From positions 35,976 to 99,975 of the forward strand of contig CACJQQ010000002.1 in assembly GCA_902595625.1 (NCBI GenBank): a stretch of DNA of 64,000 nucleotides, written 5' to 3'. This document shows, one piece after another, positions 1 to 10,678 of this stretch. Under the pieces are notes generated by a model. That model searched no databases and was not told the origin of the DNA. It saw nothing but the letters and a program-made list of their open reading frames with translations. The translations under genes and the position numbers were made by a program. Position 1 is the stretch's first letter; each line of letters opens with the position of its first letter. The stretch is from an uncultured Pelagibacteraceae bacterium. Lineage in GTDB: Bacteria > Pseudomonadota > Alphaproteobacteria > Pelagibacterales > Pelagibacteraceae.

Positions 1-75
1 TGCATAAAGATTCATATTCATGCCTATTTCTCCTGACCCACCTAAAGGACAAAAAAGTAATTCTTCTCTACTCAT
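1..75 (-). CDS. rnj: Ribonuclease J, N-terminal 25 codons (partial)
   Basis: Only the first 25 codons are inside the window; the gene runs off the left edge. The visible peptide starts MSREELLFCPLGGSGEIGMN, which matches the opening beta strand and glycine-rich turn of the metallo-beta-lactamase/beta-CASP RNase J family. These enzymes process and degrade RNA from the 5' end. The ATG overlaps the stop of coaX by four bases (ATGA), so translation is probably coupled. The order nuoN-birA-coaX-rnj is common in alphaproteobacteria and supports the call. The catalytic HxHxDH motif lies outside the window, so it cannot be checked. Confidence 0.8.
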   Translation of the reverse strand, partial: MSREELLFCPLGGSGEIGMNMNLYA

Positions 76-818
76 ATTAATTCTTTATAAACATTTGCTA
101 TACCATTTATAGTAATATTTTGATCAACTGTAGCATTCTTTTTAATAATTTTTTTAAAAAAATTTGCATAACCACCTGTTAATATTACTTTAAAATTTTT
201 TTTATTTTTTGAAATTATTTTGTTGATAATATTATTTATTAAACCTTCATATCCCCAAACAAATCCTGCGTTTAATGCTTCTTTAGTATTTTTTCCAAAT
301 TTTTTTTGTTTAAAACTCAAATTAATTAATGGAAGTAATGCAGTAGCTTTGTTTAAATTATTAATAGAAAGTTTTACACCCGGCGCGATCACGCCGCCCT
401 CATATATACCATTTTTGATAACGTCAAATGTCGTTGCTGTACCAAAATCTATTACTAGGCAGTTTTTAAATTTTTTTACACCTATTGCATTTGCAATTCG
501 ATCTGAACCTAACTGTTTTTTATTTTTAATATTTATTTTTATTATCTTATTCAAATTTAAATTTTTTAACTCTAAAACTTTATATTTTTTTAACTTCAAA
601 CTCTTTTTGATATTTATTAGTACTTTTGGTACAACACTTGAAAATAAAAATATTGGATTAATATCTTTGTTATATTTTTTTCTAATAATATTTTTTATTA
701 GATCGCCTCTTAGCATCTTAAAAGTTTCAAAATTATAAGATCTTAAAATTTTAAAGCTATTATTTAAAATACATATTTTTGTTGAGGTGTTGCCTATGTC
801 ACCAATTAAATATTTCAT
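72..818 (-). CDS. coaX: Type III pantothenate kinase
   Basis: The 248-residue protein phosphorylates pantothenate in the first step of coenzyme A synthesis. It has the ASKHA-fold N-terminal phosphate loop (LIGDIGNTSTK, residues 4-14), the second motif GSDRIANAIG near residue 104, and VIDFGTATTFDV near 122, followed by EGGVIAPG. Length and motif order fit the CoaX family, which differs from type I CoaA. It sits between birA and rnj with four-base overlaps on both sides, so it is part of the tail of the nuo transcription unit. Nothing looks degraded. Confidence 0.93.
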   Translation of the reverse strand: MKYLIGDIGNTSTKICILNNSFKILRSYNFETFKMLRGDLIKNIIRKKYNKDINPIFLFSSVVPKVLINIKKSLKLKKYKVLELKNLNLNKIIKINIKNKKQLGSDRIANAIGVKKFKNCLVIDFGTATTFDVIKNGIYEGGVIAPGVKLSINNLNKATALLPLINLSFKQKKFGKNTKEALNAGFVWGYEGLINNIINKIISKNKKNFKVILTGGYANFFKKIIKKNATVDQNITINGIANVYKELI

Positions 819-1384
819 AATTTTTTAATGAATTTTTTTAACTCCGAAAAAGAATTTCGATTGACTTTAAGTAAAAATTTTTCATAAATTTTTTTAATCA
901 TAATAAATAGTTTTTTATTATCTATATTTTTTTTTGTAATATGTTTCAAAGAAGTAGAGGAAAAACTACTATTTTTTGGTTCTAAATTAGTATTTATTCC
1001 TATTCCTATTATTAAAAATTTTTTTTCTGTATTAATAACAGTTTCTTGCAAAATTCCACAAATCTTTTTTCCTTCAAATAGTAAGTCATTTGGCCATTTA
1101 ATTTTTATCTTTCTGGAAAACTTTTTAACGAGAACACTTTTTAATATATATGCATTTAAAACTGCAAATTTTTTAAAATCTAGTTTAGTTTTATTCATGC
1201 TAAAGAAAATGGTTATAAATAGGTTTCCTTTTTTAGAAATCCATTTTTTTCCCATCGTCCCTCTTCCTTTAGTTTGCTTCTCAGATAAGATAATTGTCGG
1301 CTTAATATTTTTTTTCTTAATTAGTAAATGAGCTATATCATTTGTGCTTTTAACACTTTTAAATTTAATTGATCTTAATTTCAT
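815..1384 (-). CDS. birA: Biotin--[acetyl-CoA-carboxylase] ligase, short form
   Basis: This 189-residue enzyme would make biotinyl-AMP and attach biotin to AccB, encoded at 47415-47840. The biotin-loop motif is a variant, GRGTMGKKW (residues 41-49; GRGRxGRxW is usual). It is followed by IKWPNDLLFEGKKICGILQE and a GIGINTN segment. There is no N-terminal DNA-binding domain, so it is not a BirA repressor. It also ends soon after the catalytic domain, so the usual small SH3-like C-terminal domain seems to be missing. Its ATG shares one base with the nuoN stop (TAATG), and its end overlaps coaX by four bases. Confidence 0.9.
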   Translation of the reverse strand: MKLRSIKFKSVKSTNDIAHLLIKKKNIKPTIILSEKQTKGRGTMGKKWISKKGNLFITIFFSMNKTKLDFKKFAVLNAYILKSVLVKKFSRKIKIKWPNDLLFEGKKICGILQETVINTEKKFLIIGIGINTNLEPKNSSFSSTSLKHITKKNIDNKKLFIMIKKIYEKFLLKVNRNSFSELKKFIKKL

Positions 1385-2799
1385 TAATTCAAAAATAATG
1401 TATCTACAACATTATTTAAAATTGAAGGATATAAGAAGAAAGTTAATAATATGCTACAGCTTATAAAAATTGATAATTGTGCAAATTTATTTTTTGTTAC
1501 ATCAAAACTTATAACGCTGTCATCAAAATAAATAGTCTTGATTATTTTTAAATAATAAAAAGCAGATATTACTGTAGTCAGCAATCCTATTATCGCTAAA
1601 GCATACATCTTTTGTTCAACCACAGCAGTAAAAACATAAAATTTGGCAAAAAACCCTCCAAGTGGTGGAATGCCGGCTAAAGAAAATAAGATTACTAAAA
1701 ATGAAATAGCTAACATTGGATGTTTTTTTGAAATGCCTGATAAGTCAGAAATATTTTCTTTGTACTCGCCATCTTTTTTTAACAAATACAAACATGAAAA
1801 AGCCCCTATATTCATTACAACATAAATAGAAATATAAACTATTGCACTTTCATAACCGGGGATCACACCTGTTGCTAAGCCTGCTAAAGCGTATCCAATG
1901 TGTCCTATTGAACTATAAGCTAATAATCTCTTAACATTTTTTTGCCCAATTGCAGCGACTGCGCCTAAAATCATCGAAGCTATAGATATAAAAATAATTA
2001 TTGTTTGCCACTCCATTAATATTTTTGAAAAAGGAATAAGCATAAACTTTATAAAAACAGCTAGTCCGGCAACTTTTGGAACTACTGCAAAATAACTTGT
2101 TATTGATGTTGGCGCTCCTTGATACACATCAGGTGTCCACATATGAAAAGGAACGGCTGAAACTTTAAATGCAAGCCCAACCAAAATAAATACCATTGCG
2201 AATACTGCGCCGGTATTTTCTTTTCCTAATTCGTTTGAAATTAAATCAAAATTAGTTGATCCAGTAAATCCATAAAGTAAAGAACAACCGTAAAGTAATA
2301 AACCTGATGATAAAGCGCTTAAAACAAAATATTTTATACCTGACTCGGACGACTTTAAATTGTCTCTATCAATTGAAGCTAAAATATATAGTGATAATGA
2401 TTGTAGCTCTAAACCCAAATAAAATAAAATTATATCATTAGAACTTACCATGAAGAACATTCCTAAAATTGAGAGCAATATTATTATTGGATACTCAAAT
2501 TTTGCCAATTTATTATCTAAAATAAAATTTTTTGATGAATTAAGTACAAATAAGCTTGAGATAAGTATCAATATTTTAAAAAAATTTGAAAAAGCATCTC
2601 GTGTGAAACTTTCTAAAAATATTTTTTCTTCATTATTTGAACCATTTAAAATTATCGTTACCGTCAATAAAATTATTAATGAAGTTAGGTTGAAGATTAA
2701 ATTAAAACTATTTTTTATGAATACCCCGAGCATCAAGATAGAAAATATTGATAATGTTAAAAAGATTTCTGGAAGTAGTATATTTAAATTATTTATCAT
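1384..2799 (-). CDS. nuoN: NADH-quinone oxidoreductase subunit N
   Basis: A 471-residue, highly hydrophobic protein with about 14 membrane segments. It is one of the three antiporter-like proton-pumping subunits of complex I. Family motifs include YFVLSALSSGLLLYG, the lysine-bearing segment FKVSAVPFHMWTPDVYQGAP and KRLLAYSSIGHIGYAL. The last motif is shared with MrpD-type antiporters. It is the last nuo gene, starting one base after the nuoM stop, and it shares its final base with birA. Length is normal. Confidence 0.97.
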   Translation of the reverse strand: MINNLNILLPEIFLTLSIFSILMLGVFIKNSFNLIFNLTSLIILLTVTIILNGSNNEEKIFLESFTRDAFSNFFKILILISSLFVLNSSKNFILDNKLAKFEYPIIILLSILGMFFMVSSNDIILFYLGLELQSLSLYILASIDRDNLKSSESGIKYFVLSALSSGLLLYGCSLLYGFTGSTNFDLISNELGKENTGAVFAMVFILVGLAFKVSAVPFHMWTPDVYQGAPTSITSYFAVVPKVAGLAVFIKFMLIPFSKILMEWQTIIIFISIASMILGAVAAIGQKNVKRLLAYSSIGHIGYALAGLATGVIPGYESAIVYISIYVVMNIGAFSCLYLLKKDGEYKENISDLSGISKKHPMLAISFLVILFSLAGIPPLGGFFAKFYVFTAVVEQKMYALAIIGLLTTVISAFYYLKIIKTIYFDDSVISFDVTKNKFAQLSIFISCSILLTFFLYPSILNNVVDTLFLN

Positions 2800-2800
2800 A

Positions 2801-4288
2801 TTAATTTAAACCCTCTTTTTGAACAGCTATTTCATAGTTATTTATTAAATTGTCTACTGAAACATTTAAAGTTTCCATTAACGGAACCGGATAAAAACCA
2901 AAAAAAATAACGAGAAAAGCTAATATACCTAACATGATGATCTCTGATTTATTTACATCTTTTAAATTTTTAATTTGATCGTTTTTTGTTTCACCAAAAA
3001 TAACTCTCTTTGTGAGCCAAAGCATATATGCAGCTCCTAAAATAACTCCAAATGTGGCTAACATTGCAACTAAATAATTCTTCTGGAAGGTTCCTGTTAA
3101 AACTAAAAACTCACCTAAAAAGCCAGACGTTCCTGGAAGGCCCAATCCAGCTAAAGCAAAAACTATAAACAAAAAAGAATATTTTGGTAAATAATTTACT
3201 AATCCGCCGTAGGTACTTATCATTCTGGAATGCAATCTATCATAAACAACTCCCACGCAAAGGAAGAGAGCTGCTGAAATCAATCCATGACTTATCATCT
3301 GAAAAACACTCCCTTCAATTCCTTGTTTGGTAAATGTAAATATTCCAAGAGTTACATAACCCATATGGGCAACTGATGAATATGCAATTAATTTTTTCAT
3401 ATCTTCTTGCATTAAAGCCACTAAAGAAGTGTAAATAATAGCAATAATACTTAATGTAAAAATTAATGGTGTAAAAAATTCTGAGGCTAGTGGAAACATA
3501 GGTAAAGAAAATCTCAAAAAGCCATATCCAGCCATTTTTAAAAGTATTGCAGCTAGTATTACAGATCCAGCTGTAGGCGCTTCAACATGTGCATCAGGTA
3601 ACCAAGTGTGAACCGGCCACATAGGCATTTTCACAGCAAAAGAACTGAAAAAAGCTAACCATAATAAGTTTTGATACTCTTTAGGTATTTTAATTTGGTA
3701 AATTTGAGTGACATCAGTTGTTCCTGTTATCCAATAGATTGCAATAATGGCAACAAGCATCAAAACTGATCCCAATAGAGTAAATAGAAAAAATTTAAAA
3801 GCTGAGTACACTCTTCTTGGTCCGCCCCAAATCCCTATGATTAAAAACATTGGGATTAACCCAGCCTCAAAAAATAAATAAAATACGACTAGATCTAATG
3901 AGCAAAAAACTCCAATCATGAACGTTTCTAATATCAAAATCGCTATTAAAAACTCTTTAACTCTATCTTTAACACTATTTATGCATGAGATGATACAAAT
4001 AGGAGTTATTAATGTTGTAAGGACTATAAAAAGGATTGAGATTCCGTCTATGCCGAGTTTAAACTTAATAAAATCATTAATCCAAGATTGTTCCTCTAAA
4101 AATTGAAAATCTGCTGATGTATAATCCATTGAATACCAGACAAATAAAGACAAAATAAATGTTGCTAAACTACTAAATAAAGAAATGTAAATTGCGCTAT
4201 TATTGTTTTTTTGCCCTCTGGATATGAAGATAAAGAGAGAACTTACTAATGGTAAAAATATAAGAGTAGATAAAATAGGAAAATCCAT
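2801..4288 (-). CDS. nuoM: NADH-quinone oxidoreductase subunit M
   Basis: A 495-residue polytopic membrane protein, the second antiporter-like proton channel of complex I. Visible signatures are the conserved glutamate segment LIPMFLIIGIWGG, AVKMPMWPVHTWLPDAHVEAPT (ion-channel lysine and the broken helix) and KKLIAYSSVAHMGYV. The gene follows nuoL after four bases and is followed by nuoN after one base. Size and motif order are standard for NuoM, with no sign of truncation. Confidence 0.97.
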   Translation of the reverse strand: MDFPILSTLIFLPLVSSLFIFISRGQKNNNSAIYISLFSSLATFILSLFVWYSMDYTSADFQFLEEQSWINDFIKFKLGIDGISILFIVLTTLITPICIISCINSVKDRVKEFLIAILILETFMIGVFCSLDLVVFYLFFEAGLIPMFLIIGIWGGPRRVYSAFKFFLFTLLGSVLMLVAIIAIYWITGTTDVTQIYQIKIPKEYQNLLWLAFFSSFAVKMPMWPVHTWLPDAHVEAPTAGSVILAAILLKMAGYGFLRFSLPMFPLASEFFTPLIFTLSIIAIIYTSLVALMQEDMKKLIAYSSVAHMGYVTLGIFTFTKQGIEGSVFQMISHGLISAALFLCVGVVYDRLHSRMISTYGGLVNYLPKYSFLFIVFALAGLGLPGTSGFLGEFLVLTGTFQKNYLVAMLATFGVILGAAYMLWLTKRVIFGETKNDQIKNLKDVNKSEIIMLGILAFLVIFFGFYPVPLMETLNVSVDNLINNYEIAVQKEGLN

Positions 4289-4292
4289 TTTT

Positions 4293-6200
4293 TTAATTTA
4301 AAATCAAATAAGTAAGTAGAATTGATAAACCTATCAACATTACAAAAGCATAATCATATATAAATCCTGTTTGAAAAATACCTGCTTTGTCGGAAAGTTT
4401 TTTTATTAATTTTGAAATACCGTCAGGGCCAAATCTATCTATAAAACCTAAGTCACCTTTTTTCCAAAAAAAAGAGCCAATTTTCTTAGCAGGTTTCACA
4501 AATAACAATTCGTATAGTTCATCTATATACCATTTATTAAGTAAAAAATTATAAAGTGGTAAATTAGTATTTTTAAATTCCTCTAGAATTTTAGTATTAG
4601 AAATAAAATAGTAATATGAGATCGGTATAGAAATTACTACTAATACTGGTGTTAAAATTAAAAACCATATAGGGATCGGATCATGTTTTATTTCATTTAG
4701 AAAAAATATTGATGACTGCCAGAATTCAATACTGTGATGACCAATAAATGTCGTTTTAAAAAAGTAACCAGCAAAAATTGCACCAATAGCTAACAATAAT
4801 AAAGGACCTAACATAACAAAAGGAGACTCATGAGTCTCATTTATTGGTACTTTCAAATTATTGTATGGACCGTGAAATGTTTTAAAAAATAATCTCCAAG
4901 AATAAATTGAAGTTAAAAATGCCGTAAAAATTCCAATTGTTGCCGCATAGTTCCCTAAGGAAGAATTTTTTAAATAAGCAAATTCAATAATTGCATCTTT
5001 AGAGTAAAAACCAGATAAAAATGGAAATCCGGTTAACGCCAAAGTTCCTATCAACATAAAAACATAGGTATAAGGAAGTTTTTTTCTCACCCCACCCATA
5101 TTCCTTATATCTTGTTCATCTTTGAACGCATGAATTACAGATCCAGAACCTAGAAATAATAAAGCTTTAAAAAAAGCGTGAGTGAATAAATGGAACATTG
5201 CTACATGATAAGCACCTACACCTGCAGCAAAAAACATGTAACCTAATTGGCTACAAGTTGAGTAAGCAACTATTTTTTTGATATCATTCTGAACAAGAGC
5301 AACTGATGCTGCAAAAATTGCAGTAATCATTCCAACTATTGTAACTAGGTTCAAAGCAGTTTGAGAATATTCAAACAGCGGAGAACATCTCACAACTAAA
5401 AACACACCGGCTGTCACCATTGTAGCTGCATGAATAAGTGCTGAGACTGGTGTGGGCCCTTCCATGGCATCTGGTAACCAAGTATGTAATAAAAATTGGG
5501 CTGACTTACCCATCGCTCCAATAAATAAAAATAAACAAATCAATGTGATTAAAGTTGTCTCAAAACCAAAGAATACCAATTTTTTTTCAATAAATTGTGG
5601 AGCTAATTCAAAAACTTCTTGAAAATTTATCGTACCGAAATAAAAAAATATTAGAAAAATTCCAATCGCTAAACCAAAATCACCTACCCTGTTTACGATA
5701 AAAGCTTTTATTGCTGCGTTATTTGCGCTCTCTTTTTTATACCAAAAACCAATTAACAGATAAGAACATAGCCCTACTCCCTCCCAGCCAAAGAATAATT
5801 GAAGAAAGTTATCTGACACAACGAGAACTAACATTGAAAATGTAAATAGTGATAAGTAAGACATAAATCTTGGTTTGTGCGGATCATGGCTCATGTAGCC
5901 AATGGAATAAATATGTACCAATGCTGAAACAAAAGTGACAACTACTAGCATCACTGAACTTAAAGGATCAATATTTATTGACCAATTAGCTACAAAATTT
6001 CCTGAGCTGATCCATTCAAATATTTTAAAATTTCCGTATGTATTACTTTGAATTCCATTCCAAAACAAAATTATTGAAAACACAGCTGAAATACTTACGA
6101 ATAAGCTCGTGGTAATTTCAGAAAAATATTTAATTAATGATTTACCTAAAAAGCCAAGTATAGATCCAACTAGGGGTAAAAAAATTACAGCGTACTCCAT
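4293..6200 (-). CDS. nuoL: NADH-quinone oxidoreductase subunit L
   Basis: A 635-residue protein and the distal proton-pumping subunit of complex I. It has the Proton_antipo_N segment (NWSINIDPLSSVM), LFFGWEGVGLCSYLLIGFW, LHTWLPDAMEGPTPVSALIH with the functional lysine region nearby, and KKIVAYSTCSQLGYMF. A long C-terminal part after about residue 480 would form the lateral helix that ties the membrane subunits together. It starts immediately after the nuoK stop and ends four bases before nuoM. Confidence 0.97.
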   Translation of the reverse strand: MEYAVIFLPLVGSILGFLGKSLIKYFSEITTSLFVSISAVFSIILFWNGIQSNTYGNFKIFEWISSGNFVANWSINIDPLSSVMLVVVTFVSALVHIYSIGYMSHDPHKPRFMSYLSLFTFSMLVLVVSDNFLQLFFGWEGVGLCSYLLIGFWYKKESANNAAIKAFIVNRVGDFGLAIGIFLIFFYFGTINFQEVFELAPQFIEKKLVFFGFETTLITLICLFLFIGAMGKSAQFLLHTWLPDAMEGPTPVSALIHAATMVTAGVFLVVRCSPLFEYSQTALNLVTIVGMITAIFAASVALVQNDIKKIVAYSTCSQLGYMFFAAGVGAYHVAMFHLFTHAFFKALLFLGSGSVIHAFKDEQDIRNMGGVRKKLPYTYVFMLIGTLALTGFPFLSGFYSKDAIIEFAYLKNSSLGNYAATIGIFTAFLTSIYSWRLFFKTFHGPYNNLKVPINETHESPFVMLGPLLLLAIGAIFAGYFFKTTFIGHHSIEFWQSSIFFLNEIKHDPIPIWFLILTPVLVVISIPISYYYFISNTKILEEFKNTNLPLYNFLLNKWYIDELYELLFVKPAKKIGSFFWKKGDLGFIDRFGPDGISKLIKKLSDKAGIFQTGFIYDYAFVMLIGLSILLTYLILN

Positions 6201-6512
6201 TTATCCTTTCATTCCATGAATATCTTCAACTCTTATTGAGCCTCTGTTTCTGTAATAAATAACAATTATTGCTAATCCTATTGCTGCTTCTGCTGCGGCC
6301 ACTGTCAAAATTAACATTGTGAATATTTGTCCAACTATATCTCCAGAAAAAATTGAGAATGATATTAAATTTATGTTCACTGATAACAATATTAATTCAA
6401 TAGACATTAATATTACTATTACGTTTTTTCTATTTAAAAAAATGCCAATGACACCTAAAAAGAATATTATTGCACCTAGAGATAAATAATGACCTAGTCC
6501 AATCTCAATCAT
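6201..6512 (-). CDS. nuoK: NADH-quinone oxidoreductase subunit K
   Basis: A 103-residue protein with three membrane helices, homologous to mitochondrial ND4L. The helix-2 glutamate is in [17 protein letters not shown], and helix 3 carries [13 protein letters not shown], both diagnostic of NuoK. I start the gene at the ATG at 6512 rather than at the TTG one codon upstream. Either way it overlaps the end of nuoJ by 8-11 bases, which suggests coupled translation. Its stop abuts the nuoL start. Confidence 0.96.
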   Translation of the reverse strand: MIEIGLGHYLSLGAIIFFLGVIGIFLNRKNVIVILMSIELILLSVNINLISFSIFSGDIVGQIFTMLILTVAAAEAAIGLAIIVIYYRNRGSIRVEDIHGMKG

Positions 6513-7131
6513 CAATTTTTACTCCTTTATTACTCTCTACATTTCTTAGTTCAATTGACGATGATGGATTTCTAGAAATTTGATTAAAATAGCTTTGTTT
6601 TTTTACTCCTTTTCTTTGTCTAAACGTTAAAAGTATAGCTCCTATCATTGATAATAAAAGTATAATTCCAGCTAATTGAAAATATAAAATGTAATCAGTG
6701 TACATGACTAAACCTAACTGATGTGTGTTTGAAATATTGGATATATTTAAAGTGCTGCTTGACATTAGATCATCTTTGTATTTCCAACCACCAACTACCA
6801 CTAATAGCTCTAAAAGTATTAAAACACTGACTATTAATCCTATTGGAATATGAGTTGATTTTTTTCCAATAAACCATGATTGTTTCTGTTCAGCTACGTT
6901 AAGCATCATTACTACAAATAAAAATAAAACTGCTACAGCTCCAACATAGACAATTAAAATAATCATACCTAAAAATTCAGCACCAACCATTATGAAAAGA
7001 CATCCAACTGATATAAAATCTAAGATTAAAAAAAACACAGAATTAACGGTGCTTCTTGATGTGATTACCATTAAAGAAGAAAAAATTGCTATAACAGAAA
7101 AAAAATAAAAAAATACGGAATGAGCTAACAT
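6505..7131 (-). CDS. nuoJ: NADH-quinone oxidoreductase subunit J
   Basis: A 208-residue membrane subunit (ND6 homologue) with about five helices. The conserved third helix [23 protein letters not shown] contains the pi-bulge tyrosine/glycine region characteristic of NuoJ. The C-terminal 45 residues are polar and probably cytoplasmic. The gene begins directly after the nuoI stop and its end overlaps nuoK. It belongs to the proton-translocating arm next to NuoA, NuoH and NuoK. Confidence 0.96.
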   Translation of the reverse strand: MLAHSVFFYFFSVIAIFSSLMVITSRSTVNSVFFLILDFISVGCLFIMVGAEFLGMIILIVYVGAVAVLFLFVVMMLNVAEQKQSWFIGKKSTHIPIGLIVSVLILLELLVVVGGWKYKDDLMSSSTLNISNISNTHQLGLVMYTDYILYFQLAGIILLLSMIGAILLTFRQRKGVKKQSYFNQISRNPSSSIELRNVESNKGVKIDD

Positions 7132-7617
7132 TTATCTATAAGGTTTATCTAGCTTAATATTCTTAGCCAAAACTGACTCCCATCTATCGCCGTTGTCTAA
7201 TAGTTTTTCTTTATTGTAATAAAGCTCTTCTCTTGTTTCTGTTGCAAATTCAAAATTAGGTCCTTGAACTATAGCTTCAACGGGACATGACTCTTGACAT
7301 AAACCGCAATAAATACATTTCAACATATCGATATCGTATCTTGTTGTCTTCCTGCTACCATCTGCTCTTTCAGCTGACTCGATTGTTATAGCTTGGGCAG
7401 GACAAACTGCTTCACAAAGTTTGCAGGCTATACATCTTTCTTCGCCATTAGGATATCTTCTTAAAGCATGCTCTCCTCTCATACGAGGGCTTATTGGGCC
7501 TTTTTCAAAAGGATAATTTACAGTTTTGGATTTTTTAAACATTTCTTTAATGGCCATTAACAATCCTTTGATAAACTCAACTAAAAAAATAGTTTTAAAA
7601 ATTCTGCTTAGAGTCAT
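7132..7617 (-). CDS. nuoI: NADH-quinone oxidoreductase subunit I
   Basis: A 161-residue ferredoxin-like peripheral subunit that carries two [4Fe-4S] clusters (N6a and N6b) and passes electrons towards NuoB. The two cluster motifs are [12 protein letters not shown] (about residues 62-73) and [12 protein letters not shown] (about 101-112). An amphipathic N-terminal segment of about 25 residues would attach it to the membrane arm. The start shares one base with the nuoH stop. Length is typical of alphaproteobacterial NuoI. Confidence 0.97.
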   Translation of the reverse strand: MTLSRIFKTIFLVEFIKGLLMAIKEMFKKSKTVNYPFEKGPISPRMRGEHALRRYPNGEERCIACKLCEAVCPAQAITIESAERADGSRKTTRYDIDMLKCIYCGLCQESCPVEAIVQGPNFEFATETREELYYNKEKLLDNGDRWESVLAKNIKLDKPYR

Positions 7618-8624
7618 TAAAAATTTCCTTTTGGTAATTTATCAAAATAAAATAAAAAACTTGCAGTTAATACCAAATATATTAAAGAAAACGGAAGAAA
7701 TATTTTCCATCCTAGTCTCATCAATTGATCATATCTGTATCTTGGTACTATTGCCTTTATCAAAGCAAATAATAAAAATAAAAATAAAATTTTTAAAATC
7801 ATCCAGATTGGAGCTGGTATCATATTAATTGGATAAATATCTATAATTGGCAACCAACCGCCTAAGAAAAGTATTGAACCCATTGCACACATTAAAAGTA
7901 TGTTTGCATATTCACCAAGCCAAAACATAGCATACATCATTCCAGAATATTCAGTTTGATATCCAGCCACTAACTCGGCTTCGGCTTCTGGTAAATCAAA
8001 AGGAGGTCTATTAGTCTCTGCTAATGCAGAAATAAAAAAAATCACGAACATTGGAAAAAGAGGAATTACGTACCATAATTCTTTTTGTGCCAACACAATG
8101 TCTTTCAAGTTCAACGATCCAACGCACAATAAAACATTAATAATTATTATTCCGATAGAAACTTCGTAAGAGACCATTTGAGCTGCAGACCTAATAGCGC
8201 CTAAAAATGGATATTTAGAATTTGACGCCCATCCACCCATTATAATGCCATAGACACCTAAAGAAGAAACAGCAAATAAATATAATATGCCGACATTAAT
8301 ATCAGACAATACTAATTCTTCACTCATAGGAATAACCGCCCAAGCAACTAAAGCTAAAGTCATCGTTACAATGGGAGCAAGTATAAATACGGCTTTATTG
8401 GCACTAGCTGGAATAATTATTTCTTTGAAAATATATTTTAAAGCATCAGCTAATGTTTGAAGTAAACCAAATGGGCCAACAACATTTGGTCCTTTTCTTT
8501 TTTGCACTAAACCCCATACCCTTCTATCCAACCATACAATCATGGCCACTGAAACTAGTATTGGTACTAATAAAAATAAAATCTTATAAACTTCGCTTCC
8601 TAAAATTTGTAAATACTCCATCAT
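7617..8624 (-). CDS. nuoH: NADH-quinone oxidoreductase subunit H
   Basis: A 335-residue polytopic membrane subunit (ND1 homologue) that links the peripheral arm to the membrane arm and forms part of the quinone cavity. Diagnostic stretches are [20 protein letters not shown] near residue 33 and the acidic loop [20 protein letters not shown] near residue 205. Its ATG overlaps the nuoG stop (ATGA), and a second ATG follows at once, so the true start could be one codon later. Confidence 0.97.
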   Translation of the reverse strand: MMEYLQILGSEVYKILFLLVPILVSVAMIVWLDRRVWGLVQKRKGPNVVGPFGLLQTLADALKYIFKEIIIPASANKAVFILAPIVTMTLALVAWAVIPMSEELVLSDINVGILYLFAVSSLGVYGIIMGGWASNSKYPFLGAIRSAAQMVSYEVSIGIIIINVLLCVGSLNLKDIVLAQKELWYVIPLFPMFVIFFISALAETNRPPFDLPEAEAELVAGYQTEYSGMMYAMFWLGEYANILLMCAMGSILFLGGWLPIIDIYPINMIPAPIWMILKILFLFLLFALIKAIVPRYRYDQLMRLGWKIFLPFSLIYLVLTASFLFYFDKLPKGNF

Positions 8625-10678
8625 ATATTATTTGTTCCATCTTTTTTAATTTTTTGACGAATTTGACGACACTCACTCATTGTTTTTGATGAGCGTGAAA
8701 TAGAGTTTGTGTAGTAATAGTCAAGTTCTCTCACAGAAATCTTCTCATTGAAAAAACTTGTTTCAATATTATTTGTTTTAATTGCTGATTTTTTTGGCAG
8801 TTCGTTTATACCTGAAAAATTTGGAGCAGTTTCTAAAACTTCTTTTCTTAGCTCATCAAAATTAACTTTGTAATCTTTAGAACCTAATTTTTTAATAATT
8901 TGGTTGAATATTTTCCAATCTTCTAAAGCCTCCCCGATTGGATAAGATGCCTTTTTACATTCTTGTATTCTTCCTTCAAGATTTTCATACAAACCATTTT
9001 GTTCAGTATATGTTGCGCTTGGTAAAATTAAATCTGCGATTTCTGCACCTCTGTCTCCATGGCTTCCTTGATAAACAATAAATTCATCATTTTTTTGAAA
9101 TTCTAAATTGTCAGAACCTAATAAATATAAAAGTTTGAATTTTCTATTTTTCAAATCATCAAAAAATGATGAAGATTTTTCTTTTTTATCTTGTAAAATT
9201 TTTAAATCTAAAAGACCTACTGTTGATGCATTTTGTACAAGTATATTTAATCCATTCCAGTTTTCATTAATTAAATTATTTTTAATTAAAAATCTTTTAA
9301 ATTCTTCAAATATATATTCTCCGCTCTTAAGCTCTAAAGCCGACTCTCCAATAATGATTATTGGTTTTTTTGCTAATAAAAGTTTTTTAGAAAAGTCATG
9401 TTCTTTATTTACAATTTTTTTAATATCTTCAGTACTATCACCAATTATTTCATATTCATAAGTTAAGTCGCCTGGATTTCCTATTGAGAAGATCGGGATT
9501 TTTTTTTGTACAAATGTTTTTCTTATTCTAGCGTTTAAAATTGATGCTTCATGTCTTGGGTTGGTTCCAACTAGTAAAATTAAGTCTGTATCTTCAATTC
9601 CTGCTATAGAAGAATTAAAAATATAGTTCATTTTTTCATCTTGGTTTATGTAAAAATTTTTTTCTCTAAATTCCAGATTTTTACTTTTTAATGTTTTAAA
9701 GAATTTCTTGAAGCTCAGAGCATTTTCCATATTGATCATATCGCCAATATGCCCAGCTATTTCATTTGGTTGAACTGAATGTATTTTATCAACTAAAAGA
9801 TTTATAGCTTCATCCCAAGTGGATTTTTGTAATTTATTATTTTTTTTTATATACGGAACATCTAGTCTTTGTTTTAATAATCCATCACAAGAATATCTTG
9901 TTTTGTCGGATATCCACTCTTCATTAATTTCATTATTTAATCTTGGTAAAATTCTTTTCACTTCCCAATTGTAAGTATCAACTCTTATGTTTGAACCCAC
10001 TGCATCCATCACATCTACACTCTCTGTTTTTTTAAGCTCCCATGGTCTTGCTTCAAAAGCATAAGGTTTAGATGTAAGTGCTCCCACCGGACACAAATCA
10101 ATAACATTAGCAGACAACTCTGACTCCATGGATTTTTCTAAGTAAGTCGTGATTTCCATATTTTCACCTCTTCCAATAGCCCCTATTTCTGGAACTCCGG
10201 CAACTTCTGTCGCAAATCTCACACATCTTGTACAATGAATGCATCTTGTCATTTGGGTCTTAATCAAAGGTCCCATATATTTTTCTTTTACATCTCTCTT
10301 ATTTTCGACAAATCTTGATTTATCTACTCCGTAATACAGAGATTGGTCTTGTAAATCACACTCTCCACCTTGATCGCACACAGGGCAATCTAGTGGATGA
10401 TTAGCTAATAAAAATTCCATGACTCCTTTTCTGGCTTTTTCCACTAAAGTAGTATTTGTTTTTATATTCATTCCTTCTGCAGCTGGCATAGCGCAAGATG
10501 CGATTGGTTTAGGTGATTTTTCTAATTCAACTAAACACATTCTGCAATTTCCAGCTATTGATAGTTTTTCATGATAGCAAAATCTTGGTATCTCAACATC
10601 TGCAAGCTCGCATGCTTGAAGGACTGTCATTCCTTTTTCAAACTCAATCTCTTTTCCATTTATTGTTATCTTAGGCAT
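8621..10678 (-). CDS. nuoG: NADH-quinone oxidoreductase subunit G
   Basis: A 685-residue Fe-S subunit of the NADH-dehydrogenase module. The N-terminal 2Fe-2S ferredoxin domain has C34, CRMC and a further cysteine around 63. Then come the His/Cys cluster motif [15 protein letters not shown] (about 94-108), the RCIHCTRC motif near 145, and a molybdopterin-oxidoreductase-like C-terminal half that is catalytically inert in this family. The extreme C-terminus ends in a polar, arginine-rich tail. Its start overlaps nuoF by eight bases. Confidence 0.96.
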   Translation of the reverse strand: MPKITINGKEIEFEKGMTVLQACELADVEIPRFCYHEKLSIAGNCRMCLVELEKSPKPIASCAMPAAEGMNIKTNTTLVEKARKGVMEFLLANHPLDCPVCDQGGECDLQDQSLYYGVDKSRFVENKRDVKEKYMGPLIKTQMTRCIHCTRCVRFATEVAGVPEIGAIGRGENMEITTYLEKSMESELSANVIDLCPVGALTSKPYAFEARPWELKKTESVDVMDAVGSNIRVDTYNWEVKRILPRLNNEINEEWISDKTRYSCDGLLKQRLDVPYIKKNNKLQKSTWDEAINLLVDKIHSVQPNEIAGHIGDMINMENALSFKKFFKTLKSKNLEFREKNFYINQDEKMNYIFNSSIAGIEDTDLILLVGTNPRHEASILNARIRKTFVQKKIPIFSIGNPGDLTYEYEIIGDSTEDIKKIVNKEHDFSKKLLLAKKPIIIIGESALELKSGEYIFEEFKRFLIKNNLINENWNGLNILVQNASTVGLLDLKILQDKKEKSSSFFDDLKNRKFKLLYLLGSDNLEFQKNDEFIVYQGSHGDRGAEIADLILPSATYTEQNGLYENLEGRIQECKKASYPIGEALEDWKIFNQIIKKLGSKDYKVNFDELRKEVLETAPNFSGINELPKKSAIKTNNIETSFFNEKISVRELDYYYTNSISRSSKTMSECRQIRQKIKKDGTNNI

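Noticed and set aside
220..738. A 172-codon plus-strand open frame opposite coaX
   Set aside because: It is the antisense of a clear CoaX gene with all motifs; such shadows are common in AT-rich DNA and it shows no recognised family.
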